A stretch of 64,000 nucleotides of DNA, from NCBI RefSeq assembly GCF_000582685.1, contig NZ_KK073768.1:1390865-1454864 (forward strand), read 5' to 3'. A program made the translations under genes and the position numbers. The DNA is from [Scytonema hofmanni] UTEX 2349 (GTDB lineage Bacteria; Cyanobacteriota; Cyanobacteriia; Cyanobacteriales; Nostocaceae). The notes below the pieces were generated by a model that was not told where the DNA came from, ran no database searches, and saw nothing but the letters and a program-made list of their open reading frames with translations. Shown here in pieces: positions 25,595 to 34,946 of this stretch (its first letter is position 1; each line of letters opens with the position of its first letter).

Positions 25595-27213
25595 GATTTT
25601 TATCCAGATGAATAGTTGTCTTGATGTTTGCATTCTGTCCTGCGTTGTCAGTTACACTTTTTAATCTGTATTTTAGGAATGTATAGTGATTAAAAAGCAC
25701 AGATACAAACCAAATGGTTTATCAAACTTTCAAAAACCATAAGGTATCTCTAAAATGCATTAAACGCAGGTGTTATTTAATTGTTAGATAAAGCTGCACA
25801 AGAGATGCTTTCTTAGATTTCAAGCAACTTTTGTGGTTAGTATTCAATATTTACATTTATTGGAAATTAGAGACACTGCTTTATATATTCGGAACTCATT
25901 AATAAGCGAATATCATCAATTTACCCATCAAAAACTTAACTACATAATTGCTAATCTCTACAAATTGCAGCTTGAATAGGTTTTTTGATATGCCTTATTT
26001 AAATATCAAAGCAGCGATTTCAACTAAATTACATCCGTTTAAGTGATACCAACACAAAAGTAAAATTTTCTTACTTCATCTGGATGTAATTATTGAATTT
26101 CTCCATAAATTTCCAACTAAATACATGCACATCTAGGGTGGAGTGTCACCAACTTCAGCCATTATATTGAAGTTGACCATCGGAGCGAATAAGTACACAC
26201 TTCCCCGACTACTATAACGGCTTTGCTGTAGCCAGTTTTTAGAGTCTGTTGTTATAAACATGATGTGCAAGAGTAATTTACATATTAGTCCAGAGCGTCT
26301 TAGTAGGGACACAACGATCTTTATCTTATAGCTAAATATTAAATCGTTTTTAAACTAACTGTAAAGACTATTGAAAGTTTATGAATTTTTTATCAAGCTA
26401 TGTTTTCATAACCGAGTATTTTCGTAAGTGTGTTGTTTGATTTCTAACTCCTGGGGTGATGTTTAATTTAACGACTTACTTATCTGTTTATCTAGTTCTT
26501 ATCATTTTATTTAATTTAATTTTCATAACGGTACTTAAACCTTTATTTAAAAGTAACCTTAAAAACTATAACTTCATTACTACTAATAATTACTCCTAGC
26601 AGCTACTGTATAGGTGGCTTATTTGACAAATTATCAAGTACCGGTTAAGACTGTGTGGATGGCGATTTGTATATAATCAAACTATTTAAAAAAAATAATT
26701 AATCTCAATTTGTGCAAGTACTTATGTATTGTCTCTGAGATAAAAGGGAATTAATTGACTAACCTAATCAAATTTAGTTTTTATATTTAAAACTTTAAAC
26801 TTAATACTATTGTTTTTTAAGTGTTTTTGTGCATTTAAATTTGTTTTAGAGAATACATATACAGCAATTAACTTGATGAACGATTGGAGACATTACCTAA
26901 ACCAAATTTAGCCAGCAAATATTATTAAGTTTCCCTAAGAAAAAATTTTATTTTTGAAAGAACTATTAAACAGCCAAAATCCGCATTCGGGAAAGGTTTT
27001 GTGCTGAAAATTGAAATTTCAATTAGATAAATTTACCAAGAGTTACGATACAACCCCGATTCCCTAAAGAAAAAGTTCATGTTAATGTGTTGCAGTTATA
27101 AACAAAAAGTGAAAGCGGAATGAGTTTAAATTTTTGGGGCATTTTACATTAAGTTGTACAAAATCTCACGAAAGATAAAACCTCAGTTCTTAACACGCTT
27201 TAAAAACGGACAC
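25595..27213. other. 1.6-kb gene-free, AT-rich region
   Basis: No frame with coding character, repeat array or RNA gene was recognised on either strand. The sequence is AT-rich and has no HIP1 site, which is unusual over this length here. The segment 26130-26250 is less AT-rich and reads, on the minus strand, a tiny frame of about 15 codons starting near 26188. The part nearest 27213 should hold the promoter of the RlpA-like gene. Confidence 0.6.
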
Positions 27214-28332
27214 ATGAATCAAAGACATTTGTGGACTATTGTCACCCTGTTTATGACTGTTTTGGGAATACCCTCAATCGGTCGCTCTCAAACAGTCAAG
27301 AAAACGGATATCGCTTCCCAAAAAACACCTTCAGCCGATGTCGTCAAGGTGGGAGAGTACCAATCCTCAGCAGGGAACCTTACCTCGGATGCCGTAATCA
27401 CGGAAATTCATCCTCACATTCTTGGAGGTCGTCAGGCTGCAACGCTATTTATTCGCAAAATTCCTGTTCTCACCTTTGTGAGTTCTACACCAGTGAAGAG
27501 CGAAGAAAGCAAAGTAGATGTCAAAGTTGGTGTAACTGGTGGTGATACTCAAAGTACACAGTCAAACAATAGTGTTGCTGACAGTTTTGTAAAAGTAGCG
27601 AGTGTTGGAACTATAACAAACGTCAGTAACCAAACAAACATTGGCGATGATGACCCGGTTCAAAGAGCTGGTGTAGTAGCAGCGAGGATAAACCAGTTAA
27701 GCCGGGAAAATGTAGACGCCAGTCAAATAATCGTCAGTTGGAAAGCTATAAGCGAATCGACAACAAATCAGGCACAGAATAAAAGTGCCTCTGCTGACCA
27801 AGATAAGCGCGATCGCTATATCATCAAAGTCAATAACCAAGAATTGGTGGAAATTAACTCCCAAACGCGATCGCCAGACACAACCAATGATCTGGCACAA
27901 GACGCATTACAAACCACCAATCGCTTGCGGAGATTACTAGGCAACGCATCTCCCCTAAACCAGATTCTGAACTTACCGGCACGACTACCGGTATCGATAC
28001 CAAAGTTGCCATCAGAAATTAACATTGGACCTGTGAAAGTCTCCTTTAAAGGAGTCGCTTCTTATTATGGCTATGATGGTTCCGGCAATCGCACCGCCAG
28101 CGGTCAGAGATTTAATCCAGAAGGACTAACCGCTGCCCATCGTCATTTACCCTTTGGGACAAAAGTCCGCGTCACCAACACGCGCAATGGTCGTTCTGTA
28201 GTAGTGCGAATTAACGATCGCGGTCCATTCATTCGCGGTCGAGTAATTGACCTTTCTGTTGCCGCTGCACGCATTTTAGGAATGATGGGCAGTGGTGTTG
28301 CACCAGTGCGAATTGAAGTCTTAGGAAGGTAG
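27214..28332 (+). CDS. RlpA-like protein (septal-ring lytic transglycosylase family)
   Basis: About 372 residues from ATG 27214. An N-terminal signal peptide (LWTIVTLFMTVLGIPSIGRSQ) indicates export. A long polar, low-complexity region (residues 25-275) follows. The C-terminal double-psi beta-barrel is unmistakable: GVASYYGYDGSGNRTASGQRF, LTAAHRHLPFGTKVRVTN, VVVRINDRGPFIRGRVIDLS and ILGMMGSGVAPVRIEV. RlpA proteins bind or cleave denuded peptidoglycan at septa; the conserved Asp of NDRGPF is kept. A TTG at 27154 would add 20 residues before the signal peptide and is less likely. No SPOR domain is visible. Confidence 0.88.
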   Translation: MNQRHLWTIVTLFMTVLGIPSIGRSQTVKKTDIASQKTPSADVVKVGEYQSSAGNLTSDAVITEIHPHILGGRQAATLFIRKIPVLTFVSSTPVKSEESKVDVKVGVTGGDTQSTQSNNSVADSFVKVASVGTITNVSNQTNIGDDDPVQRAGVVAARINQLSRENVDASQIIVSWKAISESTTNQAQNKSASADQDKRDRYIIKVNNQELVEINSQTRSPDTTNDLAQDALQTTNRLRRLLGNASPLNQILNLPARLPVSIPKLPSEINIGPVKVSFKGVASYYGYDGSGNRTASGQRFNPEGLTAAHRHLPFGTKVRVTNTRNGRSVVVRINDRGPFIRGRVIDLSVAAARILGMMGSGVAPVRIEVLGR

Positions 28333-28450
28333 AGACTAGGGACTAGGGACTGGGGATTAGGGACTGGGGGAAAAGAAGAATTATTCTCCTTGTCTCCTTG
28401 TCTCCTTGTCCCCTTGTCCCCTTGTCCCCTTGTCCCCTTGTCCCCTTTCC
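28333..28450. repeat. Two short tandem-repeat arrays
   Basis: GGGACTAG/GGGACTGG units (about 28335-28368) are followed by CCTTGTCC/CCTTGTCT units (about 28388-28447). Both are of the same class as the tandem repeats after argB, and the second is the complement of the GGGGACAA units there. Confidence 0.8.
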
Positions 28451-28535
28451 CCATTTCCCCTAGTTCACTCGTTTTTCCCCGAATTCAGATATAAACTTAA
28501 CGGGGGAGAGGGTTAAGAAGAACTAGGGGTATTTT

Positions 28536-30140
28536 GTGCGCCTGCTGACAACAGTTGCAGCTTTACGCTGTTATTTAGCTAAACGTCGTTCGGAAAATCA
28601 GCTTTGCCAAAAAGAGGAACTGCTATCAAATGAAGCGTCTAGCTGGTATCAGACGCCAGTTGGTCTGGTTCCGACAATGGGAGCTTTGCATCAAGGTCAT
28701 TTAAGCTTAATTTCGCGAGCACGGCGAGAAAACGCCACGGTAATCGTTAGTATATTCGTTAATCCTCTGCAATTTGGTCCCAATGAGGATTTTCAACGCT
28801 ATCCTCGTACTTTAGAGGCAGATGGGCAATTTTGTGAACAAGCTGGTGTGGATGCGATTTTTGCGCCTTCTCCGGAAGAATTAGGAATCCCCCAGAAGAA
28901 TATACAAGATTCAATTGTTACACAAGTTACCCCTCCATCTGCTATGATATCAGGCTTGTGTGGTAGTTCTCGGCTAGGTCACTTTCAGGGTGTGGCTACG
29001 ATTGTTACCAAGCTTTTTAACTTGGTACAGCCCGATCGAGCCTATTTCGGTCAAAAGGATGGTCAGCAACTGGCAATTATTAGAAAGCTAGTGGCTGATT
29101 TGAATTTGCCCACAGAAATTGTTGCTTGTCCAACGATGCGGGAAGCCTCGGGGCTTGCCTTAAGTTCCCGCAATCAATATTTGACTGCAACGCAAAAGCA
29201 GCAGGCAGCGGTATTATATCGCGGCTTACGGCAAGCTGAAGCAGCATTTAAAGCGGGCGTTCGTAACACCAACACTCTTATCGCGAAGGTGGAGCAAGAA
29301 CTAGCAATGGTAACAACTGTTTTAGTCGAATATATTGAATTGGTTGAACCGACTACGTTGATGTCTTTAGAGGAAGTTAAGGAGGAAGGAATGCTTGCGA
29401 TCGCCGCTCGTCTTGGTTCTACACGCTTGATTGACAATACCATCCTGCGCGATCGCTCTCCCGTCATCGCCATTGATGGACCGGCTGGTGCTGGCAAATC
29501 AACGGTGGCTCGTCAAGTGGCAGCCAGCTTGGGTCTAGTATATTTAGATACTGGGGCAATGTACCGAGCTTTCACTTGGCTAGTGTTGCAAGAGGAAATT
29601 GCTTTGGATGATGAGTGTGCGATCGCTGAATTAGCTAATCTGTGTGTCATTGAACTGACCCCAGGCGAAAATTTACAATCTCCTGTACGAGTCTGGATTA
29701 ATCATACTGATGTGACTCAGCTAATTCGCACGCCTAGAGTAACATCAAAAGTATCCGCTATATCCGCACAGAGCGCTGTACGTCAAGCACTAGTTAAACA
29801 ACAGCAAAACTGGGGTAAAAAAGGTGGTTTAGTTGCTGAAGGACGGGATATCGGTACTCACGTTTTTCCCGATGCTGAAGTCAAAATCTTCTTAACCGCT
29901 TCTGTTAGCGAACGCGCACGTCGTCGTCAGCAAGACTTTAAAAAACAAGGTCAACCCGAAGTCAGTTTAGATCAGCTGGAAAAAGAAATCGCCGAACGCG
30001 ACTGGAAAGATAGCACCCGCAAAGTTTCCCCCTTGCGGAAAGCAGCAGATGCAATTGAAATGCAAACCGATGGTCTCTCAATTTCAGAAGTCACTGCAAA
30101 AATTGTTGACTTCTATGAGCAAACGTTATCTCAATTGTAA
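28536..30140 (+). CDS. panC/cmk: Bifunctional pantothenate synthetase / cytidylate kinase
   Basis: 534 residues from GTG 28536. The N-terminal half (to about residue 280) is pantoate-beta-alanine ligase: VPTMGALHQGHLSLI, FVNPLQFGPNEDFQRYPR, YFGQKDGQQ and SSRNQYL. After a short linker at about residue 308, the C-terminal half is CMP kinase: PVIAIDGPAGAGKSTVARQVA Walker A, DTGAMYRA, VAEGRDIGTHVFPDAEVKIFLTAS. This fusion is well known in cyanobacteria. It joins coenzyme A synthesis and pyrimidine nucleotide recycling in one protein. Confidence 0.95.
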   Translation: MRLLTTVAALRCYLAKRRSENQLCQKEELLSNEASSWYQTPVGLVPTMGALHQGHLSLISRARRENATVIVSIFVNPLQFGPNEDFQRYPRTLEADGQFCEQAGVDAIFAPSPEELGIPQKNIQDSIVTQVTPPSAMISGLCGSSRLGHFQGVATIVTKLFNLVQPDRAYFGQKDGQQLAIIRKLVADLNLPTEIVACPTMREASGLALSSRNQYLTATQKQQAAVLYRGLRQAEAAFKAGVRNTNTLIAKVEQELAMVTTVLVEYIELVEPTTLMSLEEVKEEGMLAIAARLGSTRLIDNTILRDRSPVIAIDGPAGAGKSTVARQVAASLGLVYLDTGAMYRAFTWLVLQEEIALDDECAIAELANLCVIELTPGENLQSPVRVWINHTDVTQLIRTPRVTSKVSAISAQSAVRQALVKQQQNWGKKGGLVAEGRDIGTHVFPDAEVKIFLTASVSERARRRQQDFKKQGQPEVSLDQLEKEIAERDWKDSTRKVSPLRKAADAIEMQTDGLSISEVTAKIVDFYEQTLSQL

Positions 30141-30560
30141 TTAAACTATAGCCATTTATTGTATCTAGTAAAGACGTTCCGCCGGAACGTCTCTACAATA
30201 TCTGTCATTTCCAGGACATTATATAAAATAAAAAATTATTTATTCAATCTTGTCTATTATTTGTGACTGATTTTATTAACAATAAATACTCATTTTATAT
30301 CATTATTTTTGATTAAAAAATATATTTATCACCACATAAACCCTATCGTCTCTTACTTATTGTATATTCATTTAGATAGATTTGCTCTCAATTGTCGTAA
30401 AACCACTTTGTCTGAATCGAGCCTTTGGTAGTAAAATAACAATGTTAAGTTTTATTTAACAGTGTTCAGCACCTTCAACTGCTCAACACAAAACCTATAG
30501 TTTCCAAAGCTGTAACAGTAGCTTTAAACTAGAAAACGGTAAAGAGAGGATTTCACACTC
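30141..30560. other. Intergenic region upstream of sodB
   Basis: Contains one GACGTTCCGCCGGAACGTC palindrome (about 30170-30196) followed by a CATTTCCAGGACATTATAT end resembling the CCGGACAT termini of other repeats, then AT-rich sequence. The sodB promoter should be in the last 150 bases. No gene was seen. Confidence 0.6.
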
Positions 30561-31157
30561 ATGGCATTTACACAAGCCCCCCTACCCTTCGATTTTAACG
30601 CTTTAGAGCCGTATGGCATGAAAGCGGAGACTTTTGAGTATCACTATGGCAAGCATCATAAAGCTTATGTAGACAACCTTAACAAGCTCGTTGAAGGTAA
30701 AGACCTCGCTGATAAGTCTCTAGAAGAAGTGATCCAAATTTCTTTTAAAGACCCCTCTTTAACAGGAGTTTTCAACAACGCGGCTCAAGTTTGGAATCAT
30801 ACTTTCTTTTGGAATTCTTTAAAACCAGCAGGTGGTGGTACACCAAGCGGTGATTTAGCTGCTAAAATCAACAAAGATTTTGGTAGCTTTGATAAATTCA
30901 AAGAAGAATTTTCTAACGCTGCTGCAACACAGTTTGGCAGTGGATGGGCTTGGTTGATTGACGATCATGGTACGCTAAAGGTGACGAAAACACCCAATGC
31001 AGAGAACCCTCTAGCGCATGGTCAGAAGGCACTCCTAACTCTAGACGTTTGGGAACATGCTTACTACATTGACTTCCGCAATGCTCGTCCTGCCTTTATC
31101 AAGAACTTTTTAGATCAGTTGGTAAACTGGGATTTTGTTGCAGAGAATTTAGGCTAG
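30561..31157 (+). CDS. sodB: Iron superoxide dismutase
   Basis: 198 residues; dismutates superoxide to oxygen and hydrogen peroxide in the cytosol. Metal ligands are visible: His in FEYHYGKHHKAYV (about residue 28), His in AAQVWNHTFFWNSL (about 79), and Asp and His in LDVWEHAYYIDFRN (about 162/166). The AAQVWNHTFFW and FGSGWAWL stretches are of the iron type rather than the manganese type. No signal peptide. ATG 30561 with AAAGAGAGGA upstream. Confidence 0.95.
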   Translation: MAFTQAPLPFDFNALEPYGMKAETFEYHYGKHHKAYVDNLNKLVEGKDLADKSLEEVIQISFKDPSLTGVFNNAAQVWNHTFFWNSLKPAGGGTPSGDLAAKINKDFGSFDKFKEEFSNAAATQFGSGWAWLIDDHGTLKVTKTPNAENPLAHGQKALLTLDVWEHAYYIDFRNARPAFIKNFLDQLVNWDFVAENLG

Positions 31158-31267
31158 GTTTAATTATCTGCTTTTTTTGTCGCCACCTAACGCAGAAATC
31201 ATTACTTTATTTATCTAGTTTACAAACAGTCCCGATTTGGTTTTGTGGCTGTTTTTAAGGCTCAGAT

Positions 31268-31304
31268 ACCCGACTTCGAGCGAGAAGTCGGGTATTTTGT
31301 TTTT
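31268..31304 (+). terminator. Rho-independent terminator downstream of sodB
   Basis: A perfect 10-bp stem ACCCGACTTC / GAAGTCGGGT with a 6-base loop, then ATTTTGTTTTT. It lies 110 bases after the sodB stop. Confidence 0.85.
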
Positions 31305-31372
31305 CACCGATTTCTCAACTGATTGCTACATAACTTGTATCTTAAAAGGTAGGGCAATAAAAATCAAAATTT

Positions 31373-31579
31373 ATGAATAGCAAAGAATTAGCGCAATACA
31401 TCGAAGTCACAAATAGCATCACTAAACCTTGGCTGTTGGTGCAACTGCGACTAAAAAAGCTCCAAGAACGTCAAGTCACGCTTTCAGAAAATGACTACGC
31501 GAGTGAATTAGCAGACATACACGAAGATTTGATGAATTTGGGGGAATGGTGGCGTGGTCTTGAAAATGAGGTATTTTGA
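31373..31579 (+). CDS. Small cyanobacterial hypothetical protein
   Basis: 68 residues, hydrophilic and helical (NSKELAQYIEVTNSITKPWLLVQLRLKKLQERQVTLSENDYASELADIHEDLMNLGEWWRGLENEVF in outline). The frame has normal coding character and ATG 31373, but no recognised family. A heptamer array starts right after its stop codon. Confidence 0.6.
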   Translation: MNSKELAQYIEVTNSITKPWLLVQLRLKKLQERQVTLSENDYASELADIHEDLMNLGEWWRGLENEVF

Positions 31580-31706
31580 GGAGTCAAAAGTCAAAAGTCA
31601 AAAGTTGGGAGTTGGGAGTTGGGAGTGAAAAACTCACCAATGATGCACTTTTGACTTTATACTCATCTACTGTGGACTATTGACCATTGACTATTGACTA
31701 AGTGTT

Positions 31707-32732
31707 ATGGATTATCGGGATGCAGGAGTTGATGTAGAGGCTGGTCGAGCTTTTGTAGATCAAATTCGCAATTTGGTCGAGAGCACCTTTCGACCGGAAG
31801 TAATTGGGGGATTGGGTGGCTTTGGTGGCTGTTTTCAACTACCAGGGGGTTTCAAGGAACCAGTTTTGGTTTCTGGGACGGATGGTGTGGGTACAAAGCT
31901 GAAAATCGCTTCTGCTGTTAATCGCCATGATACTGTTGGGATTGATTTAGTGGCGATGTGCGTTAATGATGTGCTGACATCTGGTGCCGAACCGCTGTTT
32001 TTTTTAGATTATGTCGCTACAGGTAAGTTAGAAAAAGAGCAGTTGACTCAGGTGGTTGCGGGTATAGCTTCTGGGTGTAAGCTGGCTGGTTGTGCTTTGC
32101 TGGGGGGAGAAACCGCCGAAATGCCAGGTTTTTACTCTTTGGGTGAGTATGACTTGGCTGGGTTTTGTGTGGGAATTGTGGAAAAAAGCCGGATGCTGGA
32201 TGGTTCTCAGGTGCAAGTGGGAGATGTAGCGATCGCACTCCCTAGCAGTGGTGTTCACAGTAATGGCTTTAGTTTGGTAAGAAAGATTATCACTGAAGGC
32301 AATTTTTCTTGGAGCGATCGCCCCGAATTACTTAACGGTCAATCTTTAGGCGAAACTTTTCTTACACCTACCCGCATTTACGTGAAACCAGTTCTTGCCG
32401 CGCTTCAAGCCGGATTAGAAATTCACGGTATGGCACACATTACTGGTGGTGGTTTGCCAGAAAATCTGCCGCGATGCTTGGGCAAAAATCAAGCGCTTAA
32501 ACTTAACCCAGGTAGTTGGACTATTCCCGGTGTATTTCAATGGCTAGCTGATGCTGGTTCAGTTAGTCCCGAAGCGATGTATAACACTTTCAATATGGGG
32601 ATTGGATTTGTGTTGCTAGTTCCCCCAAATCAGGTTGATGTGACGATTAATTACTTTCAATCACAGGATATTCCTGCGAATGCGATCGCGCAGGTAATTG
32701 CTGGTTCAGGGGAATTATTAGAATTACCATAG
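31707..32732 (+). CDS. purM: Phosphoribosylformylglycinamidine cyclo-ligase (AIR synthetase)
   Basis: Fifth step of purine synthesis: ATP-dependent ring closure of FGAM to aminoimidazole ribotide. 341 residues. Hallmarks: MDYRDAGVDVEAG start, LVSGTDGVGTKLKIA near residue 53, DLVAMCVNDVLTSGAEPLFFLDY near 80, LLGGETAEMPGFY near 132, SSGVHSNGFSLVRK near 178, and AHITGGGLPENLPR near 245. The stop codon (32730-32732) directly abuts an IS200/IS605-like end. Confidence 0.96.
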   Translation: MDYRDAGVDVEAGRAFVDQIRNLVESTFRPEVIGGLGGFGGCFQLPGGFKEPVLVSGTDGVGTKLKIASAVNRHDTVGIDLVAMCVNDVLTSGAEPLFFLDYVATGKLEKEQLTQVVAGIASGCKLAGCALLGGETAEMPGFYSLGEYDLAGFCVGIVEKSRMLDGSQVQVGDVAIALPSSGVHSNGFSLVRKIITEGNFSWSDRPELLNGQSLGETFLTPTRIYVKPVLAALQAGLEIHGMAHITGGGLPENLPRCLGKNQALKLNPGSWTIPGVFQWLADAGSVSPEAMYNTFNMGIGFVLLVPPNQVDVTINYFQSQDIPANAIAQVIAGSGELLELP

Positions 32733-33050
32733 TGACATACTCCCACAAGTAAAGCAAGCATACAGTGTGGGCTTCTCAGCGACTCCCGGTATCCCGTCGG
32801 ACATTAACTGAGCTTTGTTTAGACTGCACTCCTATGCCCCTCCCCACAGTTGAACAATACAAAAAATGTTCAATCCTTTGTACTGCCAGAGTTTTACCTA
32901 CCCACAGTGGCGACGCAGAAGTGCCTGTTATTGGGTAGAACCCCATACTCTGAGTTGTCTTCGCGTAGCGTCTCCCTTTGGGAGAAGGTTCCGTAAAGAA
33001 CGATGACCAGCATTTACGGCTTTGCCATCTAGTATCATTGTAAGCTAAAG
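32733..33050 (-). mobile_element. Relic of an IS200/IS605-type element, right end
   Basis: Read on the minus strand, the stretch ends with GTCGCTGAGAAGCCCACAC, a loop, then TGTGGGAGTATGTCA. A GAAGCCC stem with GGGAGTATGTCA is the form of right-end hairpin I know from cyanobacterial tnpB-carrying elements, where the region before it also forms the guide-RNA scaffold. No TnpB-coding sequence is left. The left boundary is uncertain. The call rests on recalled resemblance, not on a search. Confidence 0.5.
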
Positions 33051-33086
33051 TATAGGATTTTCTGTCTATATACTGATTACAAGAAA

Positions 33087-33281
33087 GGCAGAAGTTCGAG
33101 GGCAGAAGGCACTTATGTTAGGAGTATCAATTAAAACTTACTTTGTGGGTTTAAAGCCCAGTTGAAACAAATAATTATACTCAAGATGGCTTGCACGGAC
33201 GGTATAAAACGTCCTTGTTTCAATCCCACTATGAGTAAGGGTGGGTTGCCTTCTGCCTTCTGCCTCCTGCCTTCTGCCTTC
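33087..33281 (+). repeat. Structured repeat element A, flanked by GGCAGAAG / CTTCTGCC
   Basis: A core of about 130 bases (33118-33246) ends in GTCCTTGTTTCAATCCCAC, a loop and GTGGG. A related element lies at 47378-47550 with the same order of blocks (AGTAT-AAT-AAAACTT, TAAAGCCCA, GTCCTTGTTTCAAT-CCAC hairpin) and the same outer GGCAGAAG / CTTCTGCC repeats. Noncoding. It may be an RNA-encoding remnant or a MITE. Confidence 0.6.
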
Positions 33282-33577
33282 TGAATTTTTTCTTAGTTAT
33301 AGAGCTTGTCTCTATCCGGAAGTACCATTTAACCGTGATATTTCTGGCGATTTGTACGGTTAGAAATTGCTACAATTGTGATATTTATCATAACTGTCAT
33401 CGAAAATACTCATGACCGTCAGCCTTTTAATTTGCTAACGTAGTCTTAACATATTGAAAAAATTTGCTGATGAAGCTGAAAAAATAGCGGCTCCAACACT
33501 GATTTACAGTGGTGGTATTTGTCATCTGTAAATCTATCTTGTTGGAGTGTTAGATTATATATTTTTCAGAGGGGGTT

Positions 33578-34264
33578 ATGGTTGTAAATTTTGCCCGGAC
33601 TTCTACTTCCAGAGAACTTTTAAAAGAAGTATTCCAGAACATCGACGCACAAAGTTGTCCGAAGTGTTTTAACTTTCACATGCACACTGTCCATTCTGAT
33701 GGCAGATTGCAGCCGGTTGCATTGATGGAACAGGCGATCGCTATTGGTTTACAAGGATTTGCCATCACAGACCATCATAGTATTAAGGGCTATCAAGCAG
33801 CACAATCTTGGTTTGAAGATTGGAAGTGGAAAAACCCAGGTGCAAATACTCCTTACCTGTGGACTGGTGTTGAAATTCATGCCAACCTTTTAAATGTGGA
33901 AGTTCACATTTTGGGTTATGCTTTTGAACCAGAACATCCAAGTATAAAATGCTATCTGCAAAGTAAGATTGCTACTGACGAAGATTATCAGATAGCTAAT
34001 GTGATTGGGGCAATTCACAATGCAGGGGGATTAGCGGTACTGGCTCATCCAGCTCGTTACAAGCGATCGCATTTTGAGTTGATTCCCGCAGCTGCGGAGG
34101 CTGGTATTGATGGTGTGGAAACGTTTTACGCCTACAATAATCCTAATCCTTGGCGAGCAAGTGTCTTAGAATCAAAACAGGTACAACAATTAGCCAATGA
34201 ATTTAATCTTTACAGCACTTGTGGTACTGATACTCACGGTTTAAGTCTGCTGCAACGATTATGA
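33578..34264 (+). CDS. PHP-domain metal-dependent phosphoesterase
   Basis: 228 residues, ATG 33578. The PHP fold is clear: FNFHMHTVHSDGRLQP (HxH motif near residues 30-32), GFAITDHHSIKGYQ (D-H-H), WTGVEIHA (Glu), LAVLAHPARYKR (His) and CGTDTHG (Asp/His). This group (TrpH / YciV / RNase AM-like) hydrolyses 3',5'-nucleoside bisphosphates or trims RNA 5' ends. The Cys pair SCPKC before the domain is typical of cyanobacterial members. Function by family only. Confidence 0.88.
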   Translation: MVVNFARTSTSRELLKEVFQNIDAQSCPKCFNFHMHTVHSDGRLQPVALMEQAIAIGLQGFAITDHHSIKGYQAAQSWFEDWKWKNPGANTPYLWTGVEIHANLLNVEVHILGYAFEPEHPSIKCYLQSKIATDEDYQIANVIGAIHNAGGLAVLAHPARYKRSHFELIPAAAEAGIDGVETFYAYNNPNPWRASVLESKQVQQLANEFNLYSTCGTDTHGLSLLQRL

Positions 34265-34343
34265 AAAAGGGCTAAGTAGGAGAACTAAATTAAATGTAAA
34301 CTTGTAGTCAGGACTTTAGTCCTTAAAATGCCAGAGCGATATA

Positions 34344-34946
34344 CTAATGAATTAGTGATAACCAATTTTGTGCTTCTTCAGGCGATCGCAAGTGGACAAT
34401 ATTAAGATGTGCATACTCAGGTTTTTTCAATAGCAGCGAATATTGCCTACGATTTTTATAATAAGTTTGAAGCGCCCATAAAATTATTGAATCACGGCTG
34501 AAGGTAGTTTTCCAAGTCTCACGATTACCATTGCAGACTTCTTGTTTCTTCACTACCCGTTGAAATGTCCGCCAAACTAGACGACTTATCACCACCGACA
34601 AAGAATAGTCTAGCCACACAATTGTATCAGCCCTTCCCCAAACGATATCACGCACCATACTGTAATTGCCATCAACAACCCAAGTATTGCCTGACAGCGC
34701 TTGAGAAACTCTCTTTTGGAAAACATCATTCCGCACTTCCACCCAATTCGGTTCCCAATACAGATAATCTAGTTGTACATGAGGAATGGCAAGAAGCTGC
34801 GAAATTTCTCGTGCCAAAGTCGTCTTACCAGAACCGCTAGTACCAATTACAGAAATGCGTTGCGGTGAAGTCCACTCGGGGGTTGCCTGTACCGTCCCGT
34901 CGAAGTGGCGAACCCGAAGGGAGATTCGAGAAAACTCATGTTTCAT
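34344..34946 (-). CDS. P-loop NTPase, FlaR / topology-modulation-like
   Basis: 200 residues. A kinase-like P-loop ISVIGTSGSGKTTLA near residue 32 is followed by QLDYLYWEPNW, WVVDGNYS, TIVWLDYSLSVVISRLVWRTFQR and RDSIILWALQTYYKNRRQY, the usual blocks of the adenylate-kinase-like FlaR / topology-modulation family. The true role is unclear. Residues 8-22 (ISLRVRHFDGTV onward) are encoded by CTCCCTTCGGGTTCGCCAC-type sequence that looks like a dispersed repeat. No other start exists between it and the P-loop, so the repeat appears to be translated. Confidence 0.82.
   Translation of the reverse strand: MKHEFSRISLRVRHFDGTVQATPEWTSPQRISVIGTSGSGKTTLAREISQLLAIPHVQLDYLYWEPNWVEVRNDVFQKRVSQALSGNTWVVDGNYSMVRDIVWGRADTIVWLDYSLSVVISRLVWRTFQRVVKKQEVCNGNRETWKTTFSRDSIILWALQTYYKNRRQYSLLLKKPEYAHLNIVHLRSPEEAQNWLSLIH

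Noticed and set aside
28143..28454. Lys/Gly-rich minus-strand frame (GDKGTRGQGDKG...)
   Set aside because: Product of the CCTTGTCC tandem repeats.
33200..33245. GTTTCAATCCCAC looks like the end of a CRISPR repeat
   Set aside because: There is only one copy here and no regularly spaced repeats or cas genes. It is part of a structured repeat element that has one relative at 47378.
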